DNA of 64,000 bases from Sulfolobus sp. S-194 (GTDB taxonomy: Archaea > Thermoproteota > Thermoprotei_A > Sulfolobales > Sulfolobaceae): the NCBI RefSeq assembly GCF_012222305.1, contig NZ_CP035730.1:2542945-2606944 (forward strand), written 5' to 3'. Position 1 is the first letter of the stretch. Each line of letters starts with the position of its first letter. Under the pieces are notes generated by a model, which was given only the letters and a program-made list of their open reading frames with translations, had not been told where the DNA came from and ran no database searches. A program made the translations under genes and the position numbers. Shown here in pieces: positions 25,733 to 34,735 of this stretch.

Positions 25733-26787
25733 GGATAGTAAATGAGAATTTATGTAATAATGAGATTTCTATAGTAATTGGAAAAGGAGCCTTATCTGCA
25801 TTAGAGGAATTAAAAGATAAGAAAGTTGCTCTTTTTTATTCACAAAAAATTGATCCCTCTAGAGTGAAGATCCATCTGAAGAATTTTATTGAAATACCCA
25901 TTATTGACGGTGAAGAAGCTAAAGAAATTCAATACGCATTAAAGCTTGTAAAACTTCTTTTCGAAAACGACTTTGATAGAGGAGATTATGTTATTGCTTT
26001 AGGTGGTGGTACAGTAACAGATGTAGTAGGTTTTGTCGCGTCTATCTATATGAGAGGGATAAATCTAATCAATATTCCAACTACTCTTCTAGGCATGGTA
26101 GATGCGGCAATTGGTGGGAAGACTGGGGTAAATTTTGAGAACGTGAAAAACGTTTTAGGTACATTTTATCAGCCAGCTATGATAATATCAGATTTAGAAT
26201 TTTTGGAAACTCTACCAATAGAAGAACTAAAGAAGGGATTAGCTGAAGTAATTAAATATGGTTTAGTTCTAGATAAAGATTTATACGATTATTTAGCTAT
26301 GAATAAAGAGAAGATTTTTACTAAAGACGAAAGTGCGTTGGAGGAAATAATATATAAATCAAGTGTAGATAAGCTTTCTGTAGTAAAGGCTGATGAAAGA
26401 GAGACAAAGAGCATTAGAATTGTATTAAATTTCGGCCATACGATAGGTCATGCTATAGAAGCTGGAAGTAACTTTACTGTACCGCATGGATATGCTATAT
26501 CTGTTGGCATGGTTTGCGAAGCTAAAATGGCTGAAGAAGTAGGGTATGCTGAAGAAGGAGTTGTAGAGGATGTTACATGGATATTGTCTCAATATGAATT
26601 ACCTCTTACCGTGGATTCTCTTAATGTTAAGATTGATGTTAAGAGAGCTATTGATGCAATTACAAAGGATAAAAAAGTAAGAGGTGGGTACGTAATGATG
26701 CCTTTTCCAACTAGGATAGGTGACTGGAAAAGAGTAGATGTACCGATAGAAACTTTAAAGGGGTTTGCAGAGCAATGTTTGAGATAA
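25729..26787 (+). CDS. aroB: 3-dehydroquinate synthase
   Basis: A 352-residue NAD-dependent enzyme with [21 protein letters not shown] near residues 87-107, [19 protein letters not shown] near 116-134, and zinc-ligand segments including [11 protein letters not shown] near 236-246. It cyclises DAHP to 3-dehydroquinate. It overlaps the DAHP synthase gene by 4 bases and aroE by 13. Confidence 0.95.
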   Translation: MRIVNENLCNNEISIVIGKGALSALEELKDKKVALFYSQKIDPSRVKIHLKNFIEIPIIDGEEAKEIQYALKLVKLLFENDFDRGDYVIALGGGTVTDVVGFVASIYMRGINLINIPTTLLGMVDAAIGGKTGVNFENVKNVLGTFYQPAMIISDLEFLETLPIEELKKGLAEVIKYGLVLDKDLYDYLAMNKEKIFTKDESALEEIIYKSSVDKLSVVKADERETKSIRIVLNFGHTIGHAIEAGSNFTVPHGYAISVGMVCEAKMAEEVGYAEEGVVEDVTWILSQYELPLTVDSLNVKIDVKRAIDAITKDKKVRGGYVMMPFPTRIGDWKRVDVPIETLKGFAEQCLR

Positions 26788-27557
26788 ATTATGATACGAA
26801 ACTTTTAGGTGTAGTTGGTGAAAATATATCGTACACACTATCACCAGCGATACATAATTATTCTTTTCAAGAACTAGGTATTAATGCTGTTTATTTAGCA
26901 TTTGATATAAGAAATGAAGAATTTAAAGAAATATTCCCTGGACTAGTTAAAATAGCATATGGTTTGAATATTACTATACCTTATAAGGAAATTGCAATGA
27001 ACTATGTAGAAGCTCAAAGTGAAGCAAAAAGAATTGGTGCAATAAATACTATTTTTAATGGCAAAGGATACAACACAGATTATATTGCAATTAAGAGTTT
27101 GGTACAAGAAAGAATAGATAAATTTGAAATGTGCACTATATTTGGTGCTGGTGGTGCGGCTAGGGCAGCTATTTTTGCTTTACATGATTTAGGTTGCTCA
27201 ATTAACGTTATAAATAGGAGTAAAGAGAAAGCTGAGACATTATTAGAGGAGATGAGGGAAAAAGGTATAGAAATAAAAATTAACTCTAATTGCAAAAGTG
27301 ATATAATAGTTAATTCAACTCCTAATCCGAATTTTGTTCCTGATGAGTGTGTTGATGGTAAATTAATAATTGATTTTGTCTATAAGCCATTTATAACTTC
27401 ATTAATCAAGAGGGCTCAGAATAAGAATATAAAAACCATAAATGGGATTGAAATCCTTGTAAGGCAAGCAATGGAAGCCGAAAAAATTTGGTTTGGAAAA
27501 TCATTAGAAGATGAAGAAGTGGTGAATTATCTTTATGCCAGGAAACTCATTTGGTGA
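26775..27557 (+). CDS. aroE: Shikimate dehydrogenase
   Basis: A 260-residue protein. The N-terminal substrate domain has [13 protein letters not shown] near residues 19-31 and NITIPYKE with the catalytic Lys near 75; the Rossmann motif is [16 protein letters not shown] near 120-135. It reduces 3-dehydroshikimate to shikimate. It overlaps aroC by 23 bases. Confidence 0.95.
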   Translation: MFEINYDTKLLGVVGENISYTLSPAIHNYSFQELGINAVYLAFDIRNEEFKEIFPGLVKIAYGLNITIPYKEIAMNYVEAQSEAKRIGAINTIFNGKGYNTDYIAIKSLVQERIDKFEMCTIFGAGGAARAAIFALHDLGCSINVINRSKEKAETLLEEMREKGIEIKINSNCKSDIIVNSTPNPNFVPDECVDGKLIIDFVYKPFITSLIKRAQNKNIKTINGIEILVRQAMEAEKIWFGKSLEDEEVVNYLYARKLIW

Positions 27558-28707
27558 GTTATTTAGGATAACAACTTTCGGAGAAAGTCATGGTCCTATG
27601 GTTGGTGTCGTAATAGATGGGATACCAGCTGGATTACCAATAAAAAAAGAAGACATAGAATTTGAATTGTCCTTCAGGCGACCTGGGAGGCAGTTTGTTA
27701 CTGGTAGAAGAGAAAAAGACGAACCAGAAATTATTAGTGGGGTTTATAATGGAAGAACAACAGGTGCTCCTATTACAATTTTGGTTAAAAATACTGATGT
27801 CATCTCATCCTTATATGAAGAAATACGTTACAAGCCTAGACCGGGTCATGCTGATCTCCCTTATATTATGAAATACGGGTTTGAAAATTGGGATTATAGA
27901 GGTGGAGGAAGAGCTAGTGCAAGAGAAACAGTTGGTAGAGTTGCTGCATCTGCAATAGCAAAGAAGTTACTAATGTTAACTGATACGTGGATTGCAAGTC
28001 ATTTAAAAAGCCTAGGATATGTTGAATTAAATGAACCGGTAACTTTTGAAGAAGTTTTATGTTCAAAGTATAGTCCAGTTAGAGCTAGTAAAAAGTGGTT
28101 AGAGCAAAAATATGAAGAATTAGTAAAGCAGGCTACAATAGAGGGTGACAGCTGGGGGGGAATAGCTGAAATAATAGTTAGAAATCCACCAATAGGTCTA
28201 GGAGAACCAGTATTTGATAAACTTAAAGCTGATTTGGCTAAAGCTATATTATCTATTCCTGCCGTAATGGGTTTCGAATACGGATTAGGGTTTAGTGCCG
28301 CGAAAATGAGAGGAAGTGAAGCAAATGACGAAATAATAAAGAAAGGAGATAGATACGGATGGAAATTTAATAATTCTGGAGGTATTTTAGGAGGTCTATC
28401 TACGGGTGAAGATATAGTGGTTCGTTGCGCGTTTAAACCTACTAGTTCCATAAGAAAACCCCAAAAGACAATAGATTTAAGGACTGGAGAAGAGACTACG
28501 ATTTCTGTAATTGGAAGACATGACCCGGCTGTAGCCATCAGGGGTGTTTCTGTAGCTGAGGCAATGGTCTCTTTAGTTATTGCTGATCATGCAATGAGAG
28601 CGGGATACATTCCTACAGTTAGGATTTCAGATGATCAAATAAAAATAATAGAGGAAAGATGGAATAAGTATATTAGCTTATGCAAACCTACGCAGGAATC
28701 TCAGTAG
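27535..28707 (+). CDS. aroC: Chorismate synthase
   Basis: A 390-residue FMN-dependent protein with the family signatures [18 protein letters not shown] near residues 16-33, [17 protein letters not shown] [16 protein letters not shown] near 119-134, and a C-terminal [12 protein letters not shown] near 324-335. It converts EPSP to chorismate, the common aromatic precursor. It overlaps the shikimate kinase gene by 28 bases. Confidence 0.95.
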   Translation: MPGNSFGELFRITTFGESHGPMVGVVIDGIPAGLPIKKEDIEFELSFRRPGRQFVTGRREKDEPEIISGVYNGRTTGAPITILVKNTDVISSLYEEIRYKPRPGHADLPYIMKYGFENWDYRGGGRASARETVGRVAASAIAKKLLMLTDTWIASHLKSLGYVELNEPVTFEEVLCSKYSPVRASKKWLEQKYEELVKQATIEGDSWGGIAEIIVRNPPIGLGEPVFDKLKADLAKAILSIPAVMGFEYGLGFSAAKMRGSEANDEIIKKGDRYGWKFNNSGGILGGLSTGEDIVVRCAFKPTSSIRKPQKTIDLRTGEETTISVIGRHDPAVAIRGVSVAEAMVSLVIADHAMRAGYIPTVRISDDQIKIIEERWNKYISLCKPTQESQ

Positions 28708-29462
28708 TTAACGCTTTGCCTAGCTGGTATGGGTCGTCAATGGCAGTAAATTTAACAGTTAGTGTAAGCATAAAGGAGGCAGAAAATTGTAAGAAGAATG
28801 ATATACTTATAGATACTATTCTGAATTTCTTTTATGAAAAATATGGAATTCCATGCCTATCTGTAAATATAGAGTCACAAATACCAGAAAAAAGTGGTTT
28901 AAAAAGCAGTAGTGCTGTATCAACTGCATTAATTGGTGAAATATCTAAAAAATTCGAAATAGAGATTGATGTTCCTAAATATTCAGCTATTTTATCATTA
29001 AAATCTGGTATTTCGTATACGGGGGCTTTAGATGATGCAACATCATCCTATTATGGTGGTGTTAGTTTCACTAATAATAAAGAATTTAAAATAATAGATA
29101 TAAAAGATCCTCCAGAATTATCTGCAATTATATTGCCTAGAGGGGGTAGAAATATTAAGATAGATTTACAGTATCTTAGAAAATATAGATTAATATTCGA
29201 AGAAATATTTAGAGTATCTAGACAAAATATTATTTTGGGTATGAAGTTAAATGGAATTCTCGTAGCAAATATTTTAGGTTATGATACAAGTGAAATAGAA
29301 GTAGCACTTAAGAAAGGTGCTTTAGCAGCTGGAATAACTGGAAACGGTCCTTCAGTATTTGCAGTAACAAAAATAGGTGAAGAAGGACCTATTTTAGACG
29401 CGTTATCAAAATTCGGAAATGTAATTGTAACGAGGTCTGTAGGATATGTTAGTAGAGATTAA
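28680..29462 (+). CDS. aroK: Archaeal (GHMP-type) shikimate kinase
   Basis: A 260-residue GHMP kinase unrelated to bacterial AroK. The ATP-binding [16 protein letters not shown] segment is near residues 69-84, [13 protein letters not shown] near 114-126, and the C-terminal [12 protein letters not shown] near 218-229. Its place between aroC and aroA confirms the shikimate assignment. It phosphorylates shikimate with ATP. Confidence 0.93.
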   Translation: MQTYAGISVVNALPSWYGSSMAVNLTVSVSIKEAENCKKNDILIDTILNFFYEKYGIPCLSVNIESQIPEKSGLKSSSAVSTALIGEISKKFEIEIDVPKYSAILSLKSGISYTGALDDATSSYYGGVSFTNNKEFKIIDIKDPPELSAIILPRGGRNIKIDLQYLRKYRLIFEEIFRVSRQNIILGMKLNGILVANILGYDTSEIEVALKKGALAAGITGNGPSVFAVTKIGEEGPILDALSKFGNVIVTRSVGYVSRD

Positions 29463-30672
29463 CCCTTCAAAAATTTATGGGAAAGTTAAAGCCCCTCAGT
29501 CAAAAAGTTTTGGAATAAGACTAATTCTATATTCATTATTAAAAGAAAGTAAACTAGACAACTTAATACATTCTGATGATATTAATATAGCTATTAATGT
29601 TGTAAAAGAACTTGGAGTCAGTGTTGAAGGTACTTACTTTAAGAGGAAAAAGGAGCTTGTAACCCCAAAATTTTTGTATTTCGGTGGTTCTGCAACGACA
29701 TTAAGGATGACTATACCAATACTTTCTGTTTTAGGTGCGGATACAATAATTGATGGAGATGAAACTTTGAGAAAAAGACCCTTAAATGCTATTATTAAGG
29801 CACTAGAGGGAAGTATTTCTTTTTCTTCATCTTCACTTCCTACAAAGATTAGTGGAAAACTCAAGGATAATTTTGTACGAATAGAAGGTGGAGAAAGTAG
29901 TCAATACATATCTGGATTTGTATATGCTTTTTCATTAGTAGGTAGTGGAGAAATAGAAATAATTCCGCCTATATCCTCTAGGAGTTATATTTATCTCACA
30001 ATCGACTTAATAAATAGTCTAGGCGGAAATGTGAGAATGAAAGGAAATAAAATATACGTCGAAAAGGGAGATTTCAAGCCTTATATAGGTAAAGTCCCAG
30101 GAGATTATGCCTTAGCTTCATTTTATGCTTCCTCTAGTATAGTTTCTGGAGGGGAAATTGTAATCGAGGACGTTTATGAGCTGCCCAATTTTGATGGAGA
30201 TCATTCTATAGTTAATTTTTATGAAATGATGGGGGCAGAATCTTATGTAAAAGATAACAAATGGTTTGTAAGGAGTAGTGAAAAGCTAAATGGTATTGAG
30301 GTCAATGTTGATGATTATCCTGATTTAGCTCCTTCTATTGCATCATTAGCTCCTTTTTCTTCTTCACCTACAGTTATAAAGGGTATAAAGAGACTTAAGA
30401 CAAAGGAAAGTAATAGAGTTGCGACTATTTCAGAAACACTATCAAAGTTTGGAGTAAAGGTAGAATATGATGAGAAGAAAATCATTATTTATCCTTCTGA
30501 AGTTAAAGCTGGGCATGTAGTTTGTCCTAATGATCATAGGATAGCAATGTTAGCATCAGTCTTATCTTTTAAGTCTGGTGGTATAATTGAAAAAGCAGAA
30601 TGTGTAAATAAGAGCAATCCCAATTTCTGGAAAGATTTAATTTCCTTAAATGGAAGAATAATAATAAGATGA
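29446..30672 (+). CDS. aroA: EPSP synthase (3-phosphoshikimate 1-carboxyvinyltransferase)
   Basis: A 408-residue enzyme with [14 protein letters not shown] near residues 14-27, the [14 protein letters not shown] motif near 79-92, [15 protein letters not shown] near 218-232, and the C-terminal KTKESNRV and NDHRIAML motifs. It adds the enolpyruvyl group of PEP to shikimate 3-phosphate. It overlaps aroK by 17 bases and aroD by 4. Confidence 0.95.
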   Translation: MLVEINPSKIYGKVKAPQSKSFGIRLILYSLLKESKLDNLIHSDDINIAINVVKELGVSVEGTYFKRKKELVTPKFLYFGGSATTLRMTIPILSVLGADTIIDGDETLRKRPLNAIIKALEGSISFSSSSLPTKISGKLKDNFVRIEGGESSQYISGFVYAFSLVGSGEIEIIPPISSRSYIYLTIDLINSLGGNVRMKGNKIYVEKGDFKPYIGKVPGDYALASFYASSSIVSGGEIVIEDVYELPNFDGDHSIVNFYEMMGAESYVKDNKWFVRSSEKLNGIEVNVDDYPDLAPSIASLAPFSSSPTVIKGIKRLKTKESNRVATISETLSKFGVKVEYDEKKIIIYPSEVKAGHVVCPNDHRIAMLASVLSFKSGGIIEKAECVNKSNPNFWKDLISLNGRIIIR

Positions 30673-31319
30673 CTTTTGTTGTAGCATCTTTACCTATACG
30701 TAGTGAAAAAGATTTAGATAAAATTACGTTGCTATTAGATGCCGATTTTGTTGAACTGAGATTAGATTACTCCACTTTTCTTCCTGAATTACAAGTTATT
30801 GAGAGATATAAAGACAAGGTGATTGTGACTATAAGAGATGTAGATGAAGGGGGAATTAACAAAATAGATCCAGAATTAAAAGCGAAATATTTAATAGAAT
30901 TAAATAAGAGAAACATATTATACGATGTTGAGGCTAAATTCGCGAAAAAATACAGTATTCCGACTAATAACAAAATTGTTTCAATACATTATCTAGATAG
31001 GGTTCCTTCTTATTCAGAAGTCTATGAGTCATTAAGAGACTTTATAAAAGAAAGTTTTCTATTAAAAGTTGCTGTAATTGGGAAAGATGGATATAAGGAG
31101 CTTCTATCAAAACTTCTAGAGTTAGAGAAAATAGCTGTAATGCCTATTGGTGTTAATCCTTTAGAGAGAATAGCGTTTTCAATTTTGGGATCTAAACTTG
31201 TTTATGGACATGCAGGTGAAGAAACAGCTAAGGGTCAACTTCATTATAAAGTTGTCAAGCAAATACTGGATTATTTAACTTCAATTTCTATTTCCTCTCC
31301 CTCAATTTTAACTGGATAA
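30669..31319 (+). CDS. aroD: Type I 3-dehydroquinate dehydratase
   Basis: A 216-residue barrel enzyme. It shows [10 protein letters not shown] near residue 30, [12 protein letters not shown] near 50-61, a His in VSIHYLD, and the Schiff-base Lys in [12 protein letters not shown] near 131. It dehydrates 3-dehydroquinate to 3-dehydroshikimate. It is the last gene of the operon, and its 3' end overlaps the convergent Rieske gene by 49 bases. Confidence 0.93.
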   Translation: MTFVVASLPIRSEKDLDKITLLLDADFVELRLDYSTFLPELQVIERYKDKVIVTIRDVDEGGINKIDPELKAKYLIELNKRNILYDVEAKFAKKYSIPTNNKIVSIHYLDRVPSYSEVYESLRDFIKESFLLKVAVIGKDGYKELLSKLLELEKIAVMPIGVNPLERIAFSILGSKLVYGHAGEETAKGQLHYKVVKQILDYLTSISISSPSILTG

Positions 31320-31573
31320 AGTTTTATAGGATTTTTAGTTGCACCTTTTATAGCTCTTCCATCCTTCAAAGAGAAGTGAGTAAAATGGCATTGGCATATA
31401 AGTTCTTCCCTTATTACTACGCCTACTTTAGACAAGTCACATCCTAAGTGCGGACATTTGTTATCTAACGCATAGAAATTATTCCCACCCAAATATATTA
31501 TTAGTATATCTTTGCCATTAACAATAATTTTCTTTTTCTCTCCAACTTTGAAATCAGATTTTTTTAATCTCAC
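31271..31573 (-). CDS. Rieske-type [2Fe-2S] ferredoxin
   Basis: A 100-residue soluble Rieske protein starting at a GTG. The cluster ligands are in [12 protein letters not shown] (C-x-H) near residues 40-51 and [13 protein letters not shown] (C-x2-H) near 59-71. There is no membrane anchor, so it is a cytosolic electron carrier like the archaeal Rieske-type ferredoxins rather than a cytochrome bc subunit. No oxygenase gene is adjacent; its partner is unknown. Confidence 0.88.
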   Translation of the reverse strand: MRLKKSDFKVGEKKKIIVNGKDILIIYLGGNNFYALDNKCPHLGCDLSKVGVVIREELICQCHFTHFSLKDGRAIKGATKNPIKLYPVKIEGEEIEIEVK

Positions 31574-31681
31574 AAATTATGAATATAGTTTAAATCCTTT
31601 AACCCTAATTCTCTAAATTGTAGTAATATCTCTTTTAAGTTACTAAGTATTTATAATATTTCTTCAACTTTCATATGCAAA

Positions 31682-31690
31682 GTATTTATA
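31682..31690 (+). promoter_or_regulatory. TATA box of the XPD operon, with SD before a TTG start
   Basis: GTATTTATA lies about 30 bases before a probable transcription start near 31713. The short leader holds GAGGTG at 31722-31727, seven bases before the TTG at 31735. This operon is therefore leadered and Shine-Dalgarno-directed, unlike most single genes in the window. Confidence 0.5.
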
Positions 31691-31734
31691 ATGTCAAAAT
31701 CATATTATATGGTAGATAAAAGAGGTGTGATAAG

Positions 31735-32022
31735 TTGAGTATAAATGAAGAAAGCCTACTAAATAAGATTGACTATAGGATAATAGAAATAAAGAATATT
31801 TCACCATCAGCAGAAGTCAGAGCAATAGTAATAACCAATAAACAACCATCAAATGAAATAGTAAATGATATTTCAACTATTGCAAAAGTAGAACTTGTAA
31901 TGCCATTCCTTTCTACCGTTAAAGTAAAGGCAAAAGCTAAAGATTTGCTTACTTTGGCTGAAAAGGATTACGTGAAATTTATTATGTTAGAAGAAGTTTT
32001 AGCTAAGCTTGAAGAATTTTAA
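31735..32022 (+). CDS. Small protein before XPD with propeptide-inhibitor-like pattern
   Basis: A 95-residue soluble protein with a TTG start set by GAGGTG. The segment from about residue 26 (VRAIVITNKQ) through LVMPFLSTVKVKAKAKDLLT to KFIMLEEVLA has the beta-alpha-beta-beta-alpha-beta pattern of subtilisin propeptide (I9) or ACT-like folds. That is a fold-level resemblance only, and no protease gene is next to it. It lies 3 bases before the XPD gene, so it is co-transcribed with the helicase. Confidence 0.65.
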   Translation: MSINEESLLNKIDYRIIEIKNISPSAEVRAIVITNKQPSNEIVNDISTIAKVELVMPFLSTVKVKAKAKDLLTLAEKDYVKFIMLEEVLAKLEEF

Positions 32023-32025
32023 AAA

Positions 32026-33672
32026 GTGGAGTTAAGAGAGTGGCAAAAGCAACTAAAAGATAAAGTAATAAATGCTGTTAAAGAAGGTTTTTTAGTAGCA
32101 TTAAACTCCCCTACGGGGAGTGGTAAAACACTTTTTTCTCTTTTAATTGGTCTTAATACTAAAGGTAAAGTGGTTTTTGTAGTTAGAACGCATAACGAAT
32201 ATTTTCCAGTATATAGGGATGTAAAGAAGATTAATCCTTCTCTAAAATTTTCGTTTGTTATAGGTAAACCGAGTGCTTGTCCATTTGCAACTAAGGATGT
32301 GGATACTGAAGATATTAATTGCAAATACTGTGATATAAAAAATGTTATAGAAGTTAAAATAGATAAATCCCCTTTTGAGAAACTTAAAGAATTAAAAGAA
32401 AATGCAATAAAAGAAGGGTTCTGTCCTTATTATTCTTTGTTAGAATCAGTAAAGGAAGCTGATATTATTGCAATAACTTACCCTTATTTTTTTATTGAAA
32501 AATATCTTAGTTTACTTGATATTGACTTAGAAGAGTATTTCATAGTAATAGATGAGGCCCATAATATAGATAGAGTAAGTGAAATTGAGGAAAGAACACT
32601 AAGTGAATTTATTCTCTTAATGGCAATAAAACAGAGCAAGAGTGAAGAAGTAAGAAGGATATTAGAGAGACTCATAAAAGAGTTAAAAACTCTAACATAT
32701 CAAGATGAAAAATACATAAAGTTAGATAAAGTGCCTGAGTTATCAGATGAGGAACTTTCACTGTTAGTTGATGAATACGAAGAATTAAGAAAAGAAGCAA
32801 TAAAATCGAAAAGCGTATCTAGAATCTATCTGGGGTCTGTAATTCGTTTTTACGCTACATATTCTTCTGGAAATTTTATACCTTTTTCTTTTTCTAATAA
32901 AATTGTTCTAAAAACACTAGAATTAAATCAGTATTATAATTTGCTAAATGATGAAAATCTTTCTATTTTATTAATGTCAGGTACTTTACCACCAAAGGAA
33001 TACTTAGAGAAAGTATTAGGAATTACCAGGAAGATTTTATATATAAACGTAGAGAAAGAGGTAAAGAAAAAAGTCACTGGCAGTTATCAATGTAAAATAG
33101 CGTTAGATGTAACTTCTAAATACGATCTAAGAAGTGAAGTCATGTGGAAAAAGTATTCCTCGTACTTACTTAAAATTTACTATCAAGCTAAAAATCATGT
33201 GTTAGCAGTATTCCCGTCTTATCAAATAATGGAAAAAGTAATGAGTTATGTTAATGTTAATAAAATTTTAGAAAATGAAGGAACAAAAATTGATGATATC
33301 ATAAGAATAGTTAAAGAGAGCAAGCAAAAATATATAATAGCTGGCGTAGGAAGAGGAAAAATAACTGAGGGTGTAGAGATAACAGATAATAATAAAAGTT
33401 TAATTTCAGATGTAGTCTTAGTAGGAGTCCCTTATCCTCCTGAAGATGATTATATGAAATTACTTTCTAAGAGAATTTCAGAAAAACTAGGAGGAAAAGA
33501 GAAAGAGTATCTAATAATGATCCCGGCTTTAATTACTGTAAAACAAGCTATAGGGAGGTCTATAAGAAATATAAATGATACTGCTTTAGTTTGGTTACTA
33601 GATAAACGATATGATTCCTTATGGTGGAAGAAAAACCTAAATTGCTTTAATTCAACAAAAATAAGGCTATGA
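32026..33672 (+). CDS. xpd: XPD-family iron-sulfur DNA helicase
   Basis: A 548-residue 5'-3' helicase (superfamily 2) with a GTG start. Walker A is LNSPTGSGKTLFS near residues 26-38. The [4Fe-4S] cysteines are in SACPFAT, INCKYCDIKN and GFCPYY between about 84 and 134. The DEAH box is VIDEAHNI near 178-185, and the C-terminal motifs include GVGRGKITEGVEI and QAIGRSIRN near 505-513. Archaeal XPD unwinds DNA bubbles and forks. A crystal structure of S. tokodaii XPD exists, and this sequence fits its length. Confidence 0.93.
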   Translation: MELREWQKQLKDKVINAVKEGFLVALNSPTGSGKTLFSLLIGLNTKGKVVFVVRTHNEYFPVYRDVKKINPSLKFSFVIGKPSACPFATKDVDTEDINCKYCDIKNVIEVKIDKSPFEKLKELKENAIKEGFCPYYSLLESVKEADIIAITYPYFFIEKYLSLLDIDLEEYFIVIDEAHNIDRVSEIEERTLSEFILLMAIKQSKSEEVRRILERLIKELKTLTYQDEKYIKLDKVPELSDEELSLLVDEYEELRKEAIKSKSVSRIYLGSVIRFYATYSSGNFIPFSFSNKIVLKTLELNQYYNLLNDENLSILLMSGTLPPKEYLEKVLGITRKILYINVEKEVKKKVTGSYQCKIALDVTSKYDLRSEVMWKKYSSYLLKIYYQAKNHVLAVFPSYQIMEKVMSYVNVNKILENEGTKIDDIIRIVKESKQKYIIAGVGRGKITEGVEITDNNKSLISDVVLVGVPYPPEDDYMKLLSKRISEKLGGKEKEYLIMIPALITVKQAIGRSIRNINDTALVWLLDKRYDSLWWKKNLNCFNSTKIRL

Positions 33673-34463
33673 AAGTAGAAATATTTACTCACAAGAATTG
33701 TATCGAGTGCAATTTTCTAATTGAATTTTTAGAAAGCAAAGGACTATTGAGTAAGGTAACGATAATTGACACAGAACTTTATCCATTTTTAGCGTTTGAA
33801 AGAGGAGTAATTTCCACTCCATCAATATTTATTGATGGAAAGTTAGTATTTGCTGGTGTGGTTGATTATGATGAGTTATTAAAAATATTATCTGGAGAAA
33901 AAGTAAGTGTAAAAATAAACAAAGAAGAACTTGTCGATAAACTAATGTTTGGTATAATTAACTCATTCGCCGCGACGGCCTGGTTATATGTTAACAAAGA
34001 TTTTGACGCTCTAATGGCTCAAAAGGATTTTGTGTTTGCTATAACTGGATTAGCACTAGTGAGTGAAAATGAGGCTGAGGAAATGTATAATTATCTTAGG
34101 AATGTTATTATAAAAGAAGGAGACATTTATTTCGAGAAATGGAAGGATAAAATGAAAAGAGTAATTTCCTCAAATTTTATCAGGGAACTATATTGGTTAT
34201 ACGAGAAGAAGTTAGATAAAGAGTATGTAATGTCAAAATATCCTATTGAAGTTTTTGCACATTGGCTTATGGTTAGAGGAGGTGCGGTGGGTAGAGTCGG
34301 TTTAAGGATTCATCCTCTTAGTGAAAAAGAAGTTATAACACGCATTAGTGAAGTTTATATTTATTTATTCAATAATTACGATAGTTTATGGGATAAAGTA
34401 ATTAAAGAACAAGAAGAAATTCGTAAATCAAATAAAGAGCAAGTTAGATTCTTAAATTTTTAA
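33669..34463 (+). CDS. Thioredoxin/glutaredoxin-fold protein with helical C-domain
   Basis: A 264-residue two-domain protein. Residues 1-78 are a thioredoxin-like fold with a CxxC site (HKNCIECNFL near residues 8-17) and a cis-Pro segment (VISTPSIFIDGKLVFAG). Residues 85-264 are predicted helical, rich in aromatic and charged residues, and not recognised. It overlaps the xpd stop codon (ATGA) and precedes a TusA-like gene, so it is in the same operon. A dithiol-disulfide or sulfur-transfer role is plausible. Confidence 0.75.
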   Translation: MKVEIFTHKNCIECNFLIEFLESKGLLSKVTIIDTELYPFLAFERGVISTPSIFIDGKLVFAGVVDYDELLKILSGEKVSVKINKEELVDKLMFGIINSFAATAWLYVNKDFDALMAQKDFVFAITGLALVSENEAEEMYNYLRNVIIKEGDIYFEKWKDKMKRVISSNFIRELYWLYEKKLDKEYVMSKYPIEVFAHWLMVRGGAVGRVGLRIHPLSEKEVITRISEVYIYLFNNYDSLWDKVIKEQEEIRKSNKEQVRFLNF

Positions 34464-34485
34464 ACACTCAATACTAATATGAAGT

Positions 34486-34713
34486 ATGTCACAACAATTA
34501 AAACTAGATCTGAGAGGTAAACCTTGTGAAGAATATATTTTAGAAATATCAAAAATTCTAGTATCTATGAAAGCAGGAGATGTATTAATTGTTATAGCAG
34601 ATCAAGATAGGATAATTTGTACGCATCAGCTTTTAAGAAATTCTCCTAGATATCTTTTCAAAGGCGATATAGTTGGTGATCATGCTGAAATTACGATAAG
34701 GCGATTGAGATAA
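34486..34713 (+). CDS. TusA/SirA-like sulfur carrier protein
   Basis: A 75-residue protein with [19 protein letters not shown] near residues 6-24, matching the TusA fold with its conserved Cys after a Pro (usual motif C-P-x-P; here the order is P-C and the second Pro is missing). The two-strand, two-helix pattern and length fit. It may carry persulfide sulfur for tRNA thiolation or sulfur oxidation. It starts 22 bases after the thioredoxin-fold gene. Confidence 0.75.
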   Translation: MSQQLKLDLRGKPCEEYILEISKILVSMKAGDVLIVIADQDRIICTHQLLRNSPRYLFKGDIVGDHAEITIRRLR

Positions 34714-34735
34714 ACTAAGAACTTAAAAATAAATT

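Noticed and set aside
27999..28538. 179-codon frame antisense to chorismate synthase
   Set aside because: Composition is that of an antisense shadow, and the sense gene is certain.
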